From NCBI GenBank assembly GCA_017591395.1, contig WEDG01004048.1, forward strand, positions 186,001-250,000: 64,000 nucleotides of DNA, in the 5' to 3' direction. Below the pieces are notes generated by a model, which searched no databases, was not told where the DNA came from, and was given only the letters and a program-made list of their open reading frames with translations. A program made the translations under genes and the position numbers. This DNA is from Schistocephalus solidus (lineage: Eukaryota; Platyhelminthes; Cestoda; Diphyllobothriidea; Diphyllobothriidae). How positions within the stretch are numbered: the stretch's first letter is position 1; the number at the start of each line of letters is the position of its first letter. Shown piece after piece: positions 11,279-24,667 of the stretch.

Positions 11279-12510
11279 AACGGACATCTAGCTTATAAGA
11301 GAGAGGGAGAGAGAGAGAGAGGAATATGCTTTATTTTGAAGTACCATTCAAAATTTTCAGCAAAAAATAAATGGTTGCATTCAGTAAAATAATAGGATAA
11401 GTTTACTTCCTATGCAAGCATCAACGAGTCAAAAATTGACATCTAGTGGAGGAGACAGTTCTAATCTCAGCTTCTGTATTTCAGTCTCTTCACACGTAAT
11501 GTGGCGTGCTATAAATGGCAAAACAGAGCGCTGGTATGCCGATGTACGACAGGTTATATTATGAAAGCCTCGGCGCATCGGACGGTAAGATTTTTGGCAA
11601 GTAGCTCAGAGTGGAGGCGATGGGTTACATCATCAAGAATTCACCCAGAAAATTGCTTGAGTGTTGTGAAGGGCCGTTTTGTTATCAAATCTACTAAAAC
11701 AGTATAAGAAACACCGGCAGCAGAAGAGAGCATTCGGAGGATACGTTTTAAAATCAACAAATCCTTCTAAAGAAAGGCTAAAAAATCACTGGAGAACAAT
11801 AAATGTTGAGCGGAATAATACATTTCTCTATAAATTACCATACAAGGGCTTGATGTGTGTGATAGAAACTTCAATGACGGTATAATAAAATAGTTTTCGA
11901 ATATTTATAAAAAGAGTATCATAATGTTTGGAGAATGGAAAATGTGATGCCAGAATAAAGCCAAGGTACCGGAAAGATGATTCCTCGTAGTGAAGGATGA
12001 CTAAGAATTCAGAACTAGGGGAGGGTCGCAGGTGAAAATCACATTGGACAGATTTCTCATGGTAGATTTGAAGACCATTATATGACGTCCAAGCTGAGAT
12101 GTGGTTCAGGCCATCCTTCAGAGGCTGGAGATGTGTCTGATTTTTAAGAGGATGGCCAACAACCATATCGTCGGCAAATTTGCTGCACAGACAGTCATTT
12201 AATGATCTCAAATCGTATGGAAGGAAAAGAGGTGAAGAGATGGGATGGCCCCTTGAAGAACACCGCAGTTGTTTGGAAGGACAGTAGATTTCCACTTGCC
12301 GGGGTGTACGAATTGAGTGTGGGAAGTAAAATAATCTTCGAGCCAAGAGACAACCTAGCTGGGAGAGCCATACGTGAATGTTTTATTAAGGAGGGGATGG
12401 CGCAGGATGGTGTTGAAGGTAGAGGAGTAGTCAAGAAATGCACATGTGTACCCACGGCAGCGCTTATATGAATCTCTTAGAGCCGAATGTACCACAACGT
12501 CAATGGCGTG
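11279..12510 (-). mobile_element. second non-LTR element (B), 5' truncated and fused to element A2
   Basis: The minus strand encodes the RT of a different retroposon: 'GYTCAFLDYSSTFNTIL' (motif A, about 12,390-12,440), 'CSSRGHPISSPLF' (degenerate motif B), 'KFADDMVVGHPL' (motif C, about 12,155-12,190) and 'SFRYLGFILAS' (about 11,965). Frames change near 12,350. The 3' end has AATAAA on the minus strand (near 11,325) followed by a (CT)n run at 11,301-11,321 instead of poly(A). A second copy of this 3' region lies at 44,505-45,190. The 5' end is an in-frame junction with element A2 at about 12,511. Confidence 0.75.
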
Positions 12511-14512
12511 GGGGGCCAATACGCAGCCCTGCTTCACTCCGTTGGTCACTGCGAATGCTTCGGATACCGTCCCGTTGTCAGTGACGCGCGATGCCATTCC
12601 GTCAGGAAGCTGACGCATCATGTGCGTGAAAAGCTCAGGAAAGCCGAATTTCTGCATGACTTTCCACAGTCCGTCGCGATTTACCGTGTTAAAGGCATTC
12701 GTCAGATCCACGAAGGTAGTTTAATGGTGAGTTCACATCTCCTGGCACTTCTCTTGTAGCTGGGGGGTGGCAAAGATAATGTCGGTTGTTCCACGGTGTC
12801 GGCGGAAGACACCTTGGCTTTCCGGGAGAATGCCCTGCTCTAGGTGACCGTTCAGATGATTGAGAAGGATACGGGCGAAGAGATTCCCGGCGATGTTGAG
12901 CAACGATATGCCTCTGTGATTATCACAGAGTTGCCGGTTCCCCTTCCGTTTGTAGAGATGGGTGATGGTCGCGTCTTTGAAAACCTGAGGAACTTGTCTT
13001 TGGCGCCACATACCCTGGAAGAGTGTTGTGATTTCTGCAATTAGCCGGGACCCGCCATGCTTGTAGACATCCGGTGGGATTGCGTTGGATCCCGGTGATA
13101 TACCGCTGGAAATCTGTTGCATGACCCGGATAGTTTCTGGTAGGGAAGGCGGCAGATCCAGGTCACAGTTCGTGTCCACTTGAGGGAGTCGGTCGATGGC
13201 AGCATCGGAGATGGCTGATGAGCAATTAAAGAAACTTCAGAATTTGCGAATGGAGGTTTGAATTTCATTGTGGTTTACATACCCCTGGATTTCCTCAGCC
13301 TTTTGGACCATCCAGGCATCCTGTATCTTCCGCAGGCGTTGCTGTACAAGGTGGCGGCATCTGAAGAAGGCTGCTTTGATGGTATCAGTCCGAAGGTCCA
13401 TGTAGGCTTTTTGTAGTCCATTCTCCTCCGCTAGTAAGTTGCTGATGTCCTCGTCATTGTCGTCAAACCAGTCCTGGTGTTGACGGTGTGCGCATCCGAG
13501 GACTTCGAGGGCGGTGGACTGGATGAACTTTAGCAGTTGACATCATCGTCTCTCCACGGTTGCGTTATTATCTGGAGCACGCATGTTCCACAGTTTCTCG
13601 GTTATTTGGTTGCTGAACTCAAAAAAGTGAGCAGGCAAATTTAATAAAAGAGTATTTATCTTACCAGGTGGCCACTTACCTTGGGGCTTTCGTCGCGGTT
13701 GAGGTCTGAGCCTCACCTGGAAGATGACGAGATGGTGATCTGTTCAACCATCGGCATCGCGGATCGCCTCGGTTATCAGCACGTCCTGTCGATCCCGTCT
13801 CCGGACGAAAACATAGTCAAAGAGGTGCCAGGGCCATGACCGAGGGTGCATCCACGTGGCCTTCTCCCGCGTCGGAAGACGGAAGAAGGTTTTGGTCAAC
13901 AGGAGACGGTGTTCTACACAGGTTCACAGAAGAAGGAGGCCGTTATCGTTACAGCTACCAAGACCGTGGGGACACAGCATTCCCTGCTAGGCAGCGTGGT
14001 CTGTCTCGACGCTTTCGTTGAAGTCACGAAGGACAATTAACTTGTCCACCTTCGGCATAGTCACCAGCAGGGCGTGCAGGTCCCCGTAGAATTTGTCCTT
14101 CGCTGCATCAGAGCTCGTTAATGGAGCAGCGAAGGCTCCGCTTATGGTGGCGAACTTATATCCACAGAGGCAGGCGGAGGCTCATCAGGCGATCACTGAT
14201 ACCCTGCGGCAAACAGGGCAGACGTCCCACGATGTCGTTCCGGATGGCAAAGGCAACACCAGCGTCGCATCGCTCCGCCTTTGGCCGGCCGCTCCAGAAG
14301 AAGGTGAAGCTGGCACCCACCTCCTCCATCTCACCCTGTTCAGAGAATCGTGTCTCGCTGATAGCAGCAATGTCCACCTTGTAGCATGCCAGTTCCCAAA
14401 TGACGAGTGCCATCCTCCGTTCCGGTCAGTTACTCTTAGGTTTGTTTTAAAGGAATCGAACATTCCAGGCTGCTAAAAAGAGCAAGCTCACTTTAGCAGT
14501 CCGGGGGTGGGT
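12511..14512 (-). mobile_element. RTE-like element copy A2, 3' truncated
   Basis: Same family as 1,640-5,760. On the minus strand: endonuclease fragments (14,413-14,156 with '[16 protein letters not shown]'; then broken frames to 13,670), a linker (13,660-13,180), RT motifs 1-2 ('VFKDATITHLYKRKGNR', 'CDNHRGISLLNI', 12,830-12,990), motif A 'MDLTNAFNTVNRDGLW' (about 12,665-12,711) and motif B 'NGVKQGCVLAP' (about 12,512-12,545). It stops abruptly inside motif B and passes into element B without losing frame. No FADD box of its own and no zinc fingers. Confidence 0.8.
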
Positions 14513-15425
14513 ACATTTCGACCGTCGAAATCCGACGCCGTCCACCGTATTTTACTTACAATGCTGTTGCAGGGACGGTGACTTTCGCGTGGATTAATTT
14601 TTAGTGATATTAGCCATACGATGCAGCTACCGCACGTTATCCTCCTCCCCAACCTAAGCCCGGTCTCAAGACAGAATCAAGAAGACCGGAAGTGGGTAAG
14701 GACGCAGGTGGCTGGCGCGGCCGGAGCCGCCCCTGGGCGAACCATTACACCTAGCTCGGATCACACGGAGTGGGAGTGCCATAAAGGCCACATTTAGAAG
14801 GATCCATTGCAGCCTGACTCTCAGTCTACCAGTAAGCCACTCCACACAAAACACACATTGGGCTGCCCACGTGGTCCGAGTTATTTCGTCAGTTGGCAAC
14901 CTTACAAGCCACGGCTTTTAGCGCACCGTGATAGTTTCAAGTGCATCAGATTTTTTACAGTGAAGAAAAAATGCGCTGAGCCATCGATTTCACTCCCTCC
15001 CCAACCGCCACAATCAGACCACCGTCCAAGCCGGTCAATTGTGTGACATGGGATTGGGCGCATTGGTTGACGGGTCGGCATACACGTCTTCGCGCGCCAC
15101 AGCACGACCTGCCCCCACACGACAATCCGACCGTCGATTACGACGATGTCCACCGTATGCTCGACGGAAGGGTGATACAGGGACGGTGTCTTGTGCGTGA
15201 TTTAGGTTAAAGTGATAGTGTACTTGCGTTGCATCTACCACACTCTCTCCTCCTCCCTTATTTGAGCCCGGTGTCATGACAGAGTCAAGAAGACCGGAGC
15301 TGGGAGACTGTGTAGGTGGCTGGCGCGTGCGGAGCTGCCCCATGGGCATGCCACCACACCCACACTTTCGGAATTTGTTATGGGAGCGCAACCCGAATAA
15401 AGCCTGTCGTGCACTGATGTGGCCC
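14513..15425 (-). repeat. two adjacent DR1 copies, minus orientation
   Basis: 14,513-15,115 matches the reverse complement of DR1 (near 85-715); 15,113-15,425 starts a second copy at the same internal point ('gaccgtcgattacgacgatgtccacc'). The pair is head to tail, suggesting tandem duplication or nested insertion. It abuts the 5' end of element A2. Confidence 0.7.

Positions 15426-18682
<3,257 letters not shown>

Positions 18683-18738
<56 letters not shown>
18683..18738. repeat. (AT)n microsatellite at SINE array edge
   Basis: About 56 bases of AT directly before the SINE array. Equivalent TA tracts border other SINE and PLE ends at 19,257, 19,415, 42,784 and 46,012. Confidence 0.95.
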
Positions 18739-18741
<3 letters not shown>

Positions 18742-18774
18742 TGTGCCAGGTGTGCCACACTTGGGATTGGGTAT

Positions 18775-18819
18775 GACTGGCTGATGACGGCTAATAAGCC
18801 AGAAATGGCCATTCCGGTC
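18775..18819 (+). ncRNA. hammerhead ribozyme motif in SINE (copy 1)
   Basis: Stem I GACUGG pairs with CCGGUC (one G-U). The core CUGAUGA is perfect. Stem II is GGC/GCC closed by UAAUAA, with a C-A mismatch at its base. GAAA follows, then a short self-complementary stem III (AUGGCCAU), and AUU as the cleavage triplet before CCGGUC. All invariant core positions are present. AUU satisfies the NUH rule but is usually slower than GUC. Confidence 0.8.
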
Positions 18820-18994
18820 TCCCTTGTCTTTGTCGGTTCCATTCCATCATATGCTACATGTCGCTATGCGACTGCCTGCGAGGGCTCTAGTCTGAGCTCC
18901 AGGGCACAACGGAACATGCATGTTCCTTAAGCAGATCGGTGAGCCCCACACTATCATCATATTCCCGATCACAACCGACAAATAAACGAGCCCG

Positions 18995-19048
18995 TGGCTC
19001 AATGGTAGAGCGTTCGACTCAAATACCAAAGGTCACGGGTTCGAATCC
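18995..19048 (+). promoter_or_regulatory. pol III internal promoter (A and B boxes) of SINE
   Basis: A box TGGCTCAATGG and B box GGTTCGAATCC match tRNA consensus and are 33 bases apart, a normal tRNA spacing. The acceptor and anticodon stems do not fold properly, so this is a promoter relic in a SINE, not a tRNA gene. Confidence 0.75.
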
Positions 19049-19076
19049 CAGGTGTGCCACACTTGGGATTGGGTAT

Positions 19077-19121
19077 GACTGGCTGATGACGGCTAATAAG
19101 CCAGAAATGGCCATTCCGGTC
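19077..19121 (+). ncRNA. hammerhead ribozyme motif in SINE (copy 2)
   Basis: Identical core and stems to 18,775-18,819 and 302 bases downstream, so a transcript across the array would contain two ribozymes in tandem. The self-complementary stem III would allow the two to act as a dimer. Confidence 0.8.
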
Positions 19122-19254
19122 TCCCTTGTCTTTGTCGGTTCCATTCCATCATATGCTACATGTCGCTATGCGACTGCCTGCGAGGGCTCTAGTCTGAGCT
19201 TTAGGGCACAACGGAACATGCATGTTCCTTAAGCAGATCGGTGAGCCCCACACT

Positions 19255-19256
<2 letters not shown>

Positions 19257-19287
<31 letters not shown>
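19257..19287. repeat. (TA)n microsatellite between SINE array and PLE terminal repeat
   Basis: 31 bases of TA separating the SINE array from a partial PLE pseudo-LTR. Confidence 0.95.
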
Positions 19288-19289
<2 letters not shown>

Positions 19290-19412
19290 CTAATTGAAGC
19301 GAAAATGCGCGTCCCCGGGCATAAATCAGAAGAAGAGGCGATCACGGGAACGATAGGTTTAATATCCTGACGTTTCAAAATCAAACAAGATTCCATCGTC
19401 GGAGGTAGGTTC
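19288..19412 (-). repeat. partial PLE pseudo-LTR (third copy)
   Basis: Matches 22,263-22,386 ('gaagcgaa(a/g)atgcg(c/t)gtcccc' and 'ttccatcgtcggagg'). It is cut by the TA tract at 19,415 and includes a hammerhead-like motif at 19,366-19,405. Slightly diverged from the other two copies. Confidence 0.7.
19366..19405 (-). ncRNA. hammerhead-like motif in PLE pseudo-LTR (copy a)
   Basis: Minus strand: CCU / CCGACGA / U / GGAAUC-UUGUUU-GAUUUU / GAAAC / GUC / AGG. Stem II keeps all six pairs although two paired bases differ from copies b and c (G-C replaced by U-A), a compensatory change. The core has C in place of the usual U in CUGANGA. Confidence 0.5.
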
Positions 19413-19413
19413 A

Positions 19414-19414
<1 letters not shown>

Positions 19415-19459
<45 letters not shown>
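19415..19459. repeat. (TA)n microsatellite inside PLE termini
   Basis: 45 bases of TA separating two pseudo-LTR copies. Confidence 0.95.
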
Positions 19460-19463
<4 letters not shown>

Positions 19464-19498
19464 ATAAAAGGCGATCTCAGGGACTATAGGTGTATTGT

Positions 19499-19538
19499 CC
19501 TGACATTTCAAAAGCATACAAGCTTCCATCATCGGAGG
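19499..19538 (-). ncRNA. hammerhead-like motif in PLE pseudo-LTR (copy b)
   Basis: Same fold as copy a with core CCGAUGA, stem II GGAAGC/GCUUUU with loop UUGUAU, then GAAAU before GUC (C to U in the two-base stem III, a possible wobble). Located in the downstream pseudo-LTR. Confidence 0.5.
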
Positions 19539-19707
19539 TGAGTATCGTACCACATCTCACAGTATTTATAGGGGGTGATAGCCATTTTTGTAACACAGCG
19601 TTGATTGGACGGGTTTACCTTAACAGTGTACGCGATAGAAGGACGGGGTGGGGGAGTCCTTCTTTGGCTTTGGCATTCTTTGCCGGCATACACACAGGAA
19701 ATCGCTG

Positions 19708-20290
19708 TCAGTTGACATGACTCTGGTTGAGGGGGGCGGCCATTGTCTGGGTCCGCATTGACCTCAATTGGCGCCCTGGGTCGATAGTTATGTTTGTGTC
19801 CTGAGGGCATGCCTCCTCGTCTGTCGGGGAAGTAATTGATGCGGCGGTAATCATGACTGCGCCTTCGTCGGCCCCGAATTGTGGCGTGGTTAGGTGCATA
19901 TCCGTCCCAGCTTCTCCCGCGGTGGTATTCACGTTTGGCCTAATGCCGTGTTTGCTCTTACGTTCGATGAGCTGCGCCCGGAGGGCCTGGTAGGCTGCCG
20001 GAAGGGCGACACAACGGTTGATCGACGTAGGCTCCGTGTGCCAGGCTTCGATTGTTTCCATGGTTACGCGGTCATTTCCTCGACCCAGGATTTCGGCGTT
20101 TTGGAAGGCGAACGTGTGCCCAGAATTCGCACAGTGTTCCGCCACCAGGGAAAATGGGTCCATTCTCCTCACTGCCCGCACGTGTTCGGTAAGACGGGTC
20201 TTCAACCGCTTCCCTGTCTCTCCGACGTAGTTAACTTCACAGGAGTCACATTGGATCCGGTAGATGATGTTTGACGTCTCACCTCGTGGA
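19708..20290 (-). pseudogene. PLE-1 GIY-YIG endonuclease domain and C-terminus
   Basis: In one minus-strand frame: 'IIYRIQCDSCEVNYVGETGKR' (20 residues from the second I onward; the IYR and YVG parts are the GIY-YIG equivalents), then 'RLKTRLTEHVRAVRR' with the conserved Arg, a His region ('AEHCANSGHTF'), and 'METIEAWH' with the Glu. The family nicks target DNA for insertion. The frame is open from about 20,280 to 19,708; a frameshift near 20,280 separates it from RT. Confidence 0.8.
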
Positions 20291-22374
20291 AGGGGGCTTT
20301 CGGTCTCATAACTAGATTCCGAATGGTTGAATCCGGTCGATGGGCGATTCCGATCCCCAGCGGTCTGAGGAGGCGGGAAACTGCCTCAGAGACGCTGTCA
20401 ATGTATAGCAGTGCACGCCAGACTTTTGGCTGTTCTGTTACCAGAGTTTGTCTTGGTTTGGCCAGCCTGCTGCGCGCGATGAAGTTAAGAGGGTATCCGT
20501 TGGCCATGAAAAGGCGCTGGAGGTAGCGGAGTTCTGCCCTTTTGTCGTCCGACTCGCTGCAATGTGTTTCTGCCCTTCTATAGAGAGCTCGCACACAGCT
20601 GCGTTTGTGGCACAACGGGCGCTTACTGTGGTAACTTAAGATTTGGCGTGTTTTGGTCGCCTTCCTATAAACCGTAGTTTTTATGTGCCCGTTGGATTTT
20701 CGATGGACAAAAACATCCAGGAATGGCAGTTGGTTGTTAATTTCGGCCTCCATTGTGAATTGGATGTCCAGGAAGATGGAATTCAGGACATTATGGAATT
20801 CTTCGATCATTTCTCGTTTGATGATGACGAAGGTATCGTCGACGTATCGAGTCCAAAACGTGGCCTGTATTTTGCGAAAACCAGAGTCTCAAGCTTTTGG
20901 AGAACTGCCTCAGCGATGAAGCCCGAGAGCGGCGATCCCATTGGTGTCCCTCTGATCTGCTCGTACATGGTCCCCTCGAAGGTGAAGTACGTCTTCAGAC
21001 AGAATTTTAAGAGTTTGACAAGATATCCCCGCTTCACCGACTCGCCTGCATCATCGTACTGCTTCTCAGCAATTCGCTTACCGTTTTGACTGCTAAGTCC
21101 TGCAGGATTGAAGTGAAGAGAGAGGTGACATCAAATGACACCATGACCTCGTCTGCGGTGAGTCGCATCCCCCTGAGTCGTTCCAGGAACTGAGTAGCCG
21201 AAGTGACCATTGTGGCTGCGCCCGAGGTGAGAGACTTCAGGTGTCGGAACAACCATTTAGCCAGATTGAATGTTGGTGCACCACGCAATGACACAATTGG
21301 ACGGAGGGGAATATCGGCCTTGTGTACTTTTGGTAATCCGTATAACCTTGCTGCGGCCGTATCTGATGGCTTTATTGCCAGTCTTACCGACTTACTTATT
21401 ACTTTGTTAGTCTGCATATCGGCAAGCGTTTTGTCTAGCTTCATCATCAGCTTCTTCATCGGTGCACCATCGCATCGAAGATATGCCTGTCGGTCTTCCA
21501 GCAGGTTGCTGGCCTTTTGAAAATAGTCGGTCTTATCCAAGACGACTGTAGAACGTCCTTTGTCCGCTGGTAGTATCACAATATTCGTGTCAGCTCTCAG
21601 TGTCTTGACAGCATCCTGCTCCACTCTGGTAATAATTGCGCGTGGTTTATGCGCCATTACCAAGGCGGTTACCTGTTGCCGAACAAGGTGTTTTGTTTTA
21701 TCTGATTCCCCGGTTTGTTTGAGAATTGATTTGACTGTGGCAACGAGGTTAACCGGATCGGCGTCTGTGGTATTGAAGCAAGCCTCATGACTCAGAACCT
21801 TCAGCTGTCCAGGCGTCAACTGTTTAGAGGACAGATTGTGGACTAGGACATCAGTCTCTTCCTCAGGTGAGTGGCTTATATTTCGAAGCTTATCCGCCAG
21901 ATCCGCATCTCGTTTTGCCCGTAATTCTCTGGCTCGTCTACTTATCACATGTCGCAAAAGTGTAGTTCTATATTCGCCAATGAGTTCAGCGCACTTTGCA
22001 ACCGCTTGGCTCAAAACCCCGTTATATTTCCGCAATCGAAGATGGCAGTCCTGGAGGAGCGCCTGTACCATTCGTCTGCCGTGTTGCATCATCCACCGTT
22101 TGGCCAGACTTGTGTTCACCGGTGGCCTGTAAGTCAAGCTCTTCGGAAGCACGTAGTTGTCAAGGCATCTGTGGAGGAACTGGATTTGCGCGTACGTAGA
22201 TGACACACGAAAGGCAAAGGTTTCCCAACGTCGTGCTGACTCAAGCGCTTCGCGCCCGAAAATATTGCTGATAGAAGCGAAGATGCGTGTCCCCGGACAT
22301 AAATGAGAAGAAAAGGCGATCTCAGGGACTATAGGTGTATTGTCCTGACGTTTCAAAAGCATACAAGCTTCCAT
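20202..22374 (-). pseudogene. PLE-1 reverse transcriptase
   Basis: Three minus-strand blocks. 22,374-21,034 (446 codons) has 'NIVILPADKGRSTVVLD', the PLE signature, 'ARLYGLPKVHK', 'LRPIVS' and motif A 'VSFDVTSLFTSI'. 21,037-20,807 has motif B 'GTPMGSPLSGFIAE'. Motif C 'RYVDDTFVII' lies at about 20,818-20,850 in another frame, followed by 'NNQLPFLDVFVHRK' in 20,810-20,202. Catalytic aspartates in motifs A and C are intact. Frameshifts near 21,060 and 20,860 inactivate this copy. It is telomerase-related in class (family knowledge). Confidence 0.85.
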
Positions 22375-22383
22375 CGTCGGAGG
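22344..22383 (-). ncRNA. hammerhead-like motif in PLE pseudo-LTR (copy c)
   Basis: Upstream pseudo-LTR copy: stem I CCU/AGG, core CCGACGA, one extra U, stem II GGAAGC/GCUUUU, GAAA, then ACGU as a self-complementary two-pair stem III with GUC as cleavage site. A zero-loop stem III would need dimerisation. Hammerheads in PLE pseudo-LTRs are described in the literature; the U-to-C core change makes activity of this copy doubtful. Confidence 0.55.
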
Positions 22384-22544
22384 TGAGTATCGTACCGCGT
22401 CTCACAGTATTTATAGGGGGTGATAGCCATTTTTGTAACACAGCATTGATTGGACGGGTTGACCTTAACAGTGTACACGATAGGAGGAGAGAGAGAGTTT
22501 AGGATAGTAAGACGTTCGCCGATCTGGAAAAATAGCATTTATTT

Positions 22545-22870
22545 TCCATTGTGCCCTGAAGATCATTTGAGAGTCCTCACAGGCAGTCGCATAGCAACTT
22601 GGAAGATATTACGATAAGGTGAATCTGTCAAAGACAAGGGAGATCGGAATGGCCATTTCTGGCTTATTAGCCATCATCAGCCAGTCATACCCAATCGCAT
22701 CTGTGGATCCTCTGAGATTCGAACCCGCGGAATATTGTCACTGAGTGTAATGCTCCATCAATGAGTAACGGGCACGTTGTTTTTCGGCTGCGATCGGGAA
22801 TATGGACTATGAAATTTTGGTGTTCACCGATCTGGTTAAGGAGCACTTATATTCCTCTGTGCGGGGGGAG
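22545..22870 (-). repeat. diverged SINE copy, minus
   Basis: Same family as the 18.7 kb array: hammerhead block, B-box-like 'gattcgaaccc' (plus view) near 22,710, A-box region near 22,755, and the tail 'tcgcatagcaacttgg'. More diverged than the other units and directly upstream of PLE-1. Confidence 0.7.
22642..22686 (-). ncRNA. hammerhead ribozyme motif in SINE (copy 3)
   Basis: Minus strand: GACUGG, CUGAUGA, UGGC-UAAUAA-GCCA (all four stem II pairs formed here), GAAA, UGGCCAUU, CCGAUC (one stem I mismatch). The U-A pair at the base of stem II supports the fold where other copies show C-A. Confidence 0.75.
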
Positions 22871-23149
22871 GTGTTGTGATTGGTTGTGACTTGATTGTGG
22901 CGGCAGTCATAACATTAGCATAAGCATTAGCATAAGGTACAGAATGGATTCGTTCGAGTAGCTCACGCCCACGCAGTGATTGCCCAATGCAGTCATTCAC
23001 AAGTATCACCGTAGCATCAACTGAGCCTGATCAGCTATAAAGGAAACACAAAGCCACTTTCCGCAGAGAGCGTTCAACACTTTAAATCAATGCTGGTGAA
23101 GTTTAGTTATCAGTAATTGAACAGGAGGCCGCAAATTATGGGATTGCTT

Positions 23150-24667
23150 ACATAAGCACATGTAGGGAAGTTAAAACAGCTTCAAGCGAACCAAAACAGC
23201 CTGATACCAAGGCCAGATAAAAGAACAGGCATCGTTACAATGAACAGACCAGACTATGTAACGAAGATGCTCTCCATAATCTCCGACGAAAAGAAAAGGA
23301 TTGCACCGATGAAGTGGAGGCAAAATTGACTGACTGCTTAAAAAGACGCCATGCAGGTGGTTTGCTAAGTGACCGTGACCTCGAATGCCTCAAACCAGTA
23401 GGTACACACATCCCTCGACTCTATGGTCTACTGAAGACCCACAAAGAAGGTCTACCACTTCGTCCGATTTTAGACATGCAAAACTTTCCTTATCATGCCA
23501 TAGCAAATTGATGAGCAGAGAAACTAAAGCCTGTACAACTTCAGCTAGCGCCACGTAGCTACCGAGATACCTTCGAATTTATCGAAGACGTCAGAGACTT
23601 TAACTTAAACGGCACGAAGATGCTATCTTTGAATGGTTCATCACTTTATACAAATTTCCCTGTCACTGTGACAGTCGGTTACCTCTACTTTTGATTCCTT
23701 TTGACCAGTGAGCAAGAAACAGGAATACCGAAGAATGTACTGAAAGAATTTTTGCTTAGATTTACGTTAAATGTGCAGGTTCTTTTGACAACCAGCTATA
23801 CAGACAAATAAATGGCTTTGCTATGTGCTCGCTCGTAGCTGACGAAATTTCAGCTAATTGGACAGATCAATAAGCTAAGAAACTACGACCGATACGTCAA
23901 CGACATCTTTGCAATTGTCACAGAAGAAACACGTGTAGACGAATCCTTAAACACTGATAACCAAGCACATCTGTCGATCGAATTCCCGTAGGTGATGGAC
24001 AGAACAGGTTCATTCCCTTTCTTAGACGTCCTTCTAAACAGAAGACCTGACGGCAGCATCCGAAGGAGCGTTTATCGAAAAAACCCTGTTCTGGGCGATA
24101 AACGAACTTTGGCAGTTTCTTGCCTCTCCAACAGAAACGCAATCTAGTCCGTTGCTTAGCGCAAAGAGCTAGAAAAAATTCTCGGCAGACAGTATTCAGA
24201 ACCTACTTCGCGAGAACGGATGACCTGATCGGTTTATTACAAGGGGATGCGGCTAGTGAACTCCTGAAAAAACGCCTTAACCAAGCCGTTGCACAAACGT
24301 TACCAGCAGCGACACTTCAGATAGTGCTCTCAACCAACCCTCTGTTACGAGGTCTAGGTAAGGATCGGTTGCCGGCTCAGACTACCTCCAGTTGCATTTA
24401 CTCATTTACTTGCTCCTGTGGAGCAGGTTATATTGTTCGCACGAATCGGCGTCTATCCTTGCACATCTTATTGACACTGGGCATAGTGTGGACCCCAGCG
24501 AAGCTTTCCATGCAATTTACAAGGTCCCACCAAACTACTCCAAGCCACTGGGTCAACGACTACTAGCAGCAGCAGAAGCTACGGCCATTAGGTTGAAGAA
24601 GCCGGTCTTGTGCGCACAAAAGAACCTCGAACAAGCTCCGCACTTAGCATGGCCAACGGTTGCCTAA
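23150..24667 (+). pseudogene. Penelope-like element 2 (dead, different lineage)
   Basis: Plus-strand fragments in order: 'RPDKRTGIVTMNRPDY' (23,205-23,255), 'PRLYGLLKTHKEGLPLRPIL' (about 23,415-23,475), degenerate motif A 'LSLNGSSLYTNFPV' (Asp replaced by Asn, about 23,625), motif B relic 'INGFAMCS' (23,807), motif C 'RYVNDIFAI' (catalytic Asp to Asn, about 23,888), 'SFPFLDVLLNRRPDGS' (24,010) and the GIY-YIG domain 'CIYSFTCSCGAGYIVRTNRR' (about 24,390-24,450). Several stops and frameshifts are present. The lost aspartates show it is inactive. Confidence 0.8.

Larger units (their letters stand above)
18739..19256 (+). repeat. tRNA-derived SINE, head-to-tail array (about 1.7 units)
   Basis: A unit of about 307 bp repeats head to tail: the block beginning 'aggtgtgccacacttggg' occurs at about 18,748 and 19,050. 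The complete segment has a pol III A box (TGGCTCAATGG, 18,995-19,005) and B box (GGTTCGAATCC, 19,038-19,048), then the hammerhead domain, then a short palindrome ('ggaacatgcatgttcc', near 19,213). The array is bordered on both sides by TA microsatellites. The layout resembles the schistosome Sm-alpha repeats (pol III boxes plus hammerhead, tandem), an analogy from memory. Confidence 0.85.
19460..22490 (-). mobile_element. Penelope-like element 1 (EN+), nearly full length with pseudo-LTRs
   Basis: Minus-strand order: pseudo-LTR (22,490-22,263), N-terminal region, RT, GIY-YIG endonuclease, then a second pseudo-LTR (19,640-19,460) in the same orientation. The coding frame begins inside the pseudo-LTR ('EACMLLK', present at both ends), as expected for a PLE with partial tandem structure. 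Three frameshifts break the frame (near 21,060, 20,860 and 20,280), but RT and endonuclease motifs keep their key residues, so insertion was fairly recent. Element 23,150-24,667 belongs to another PLE lineage. Confidence 0.85.

Noticed and set aside
18988..19060. Possible functional tRNA gene
   Set aside because: A and B boxes are good, but the acceptor stem does not pair and the anticodon and T stems are broken; it recurs inside every SINE unit.
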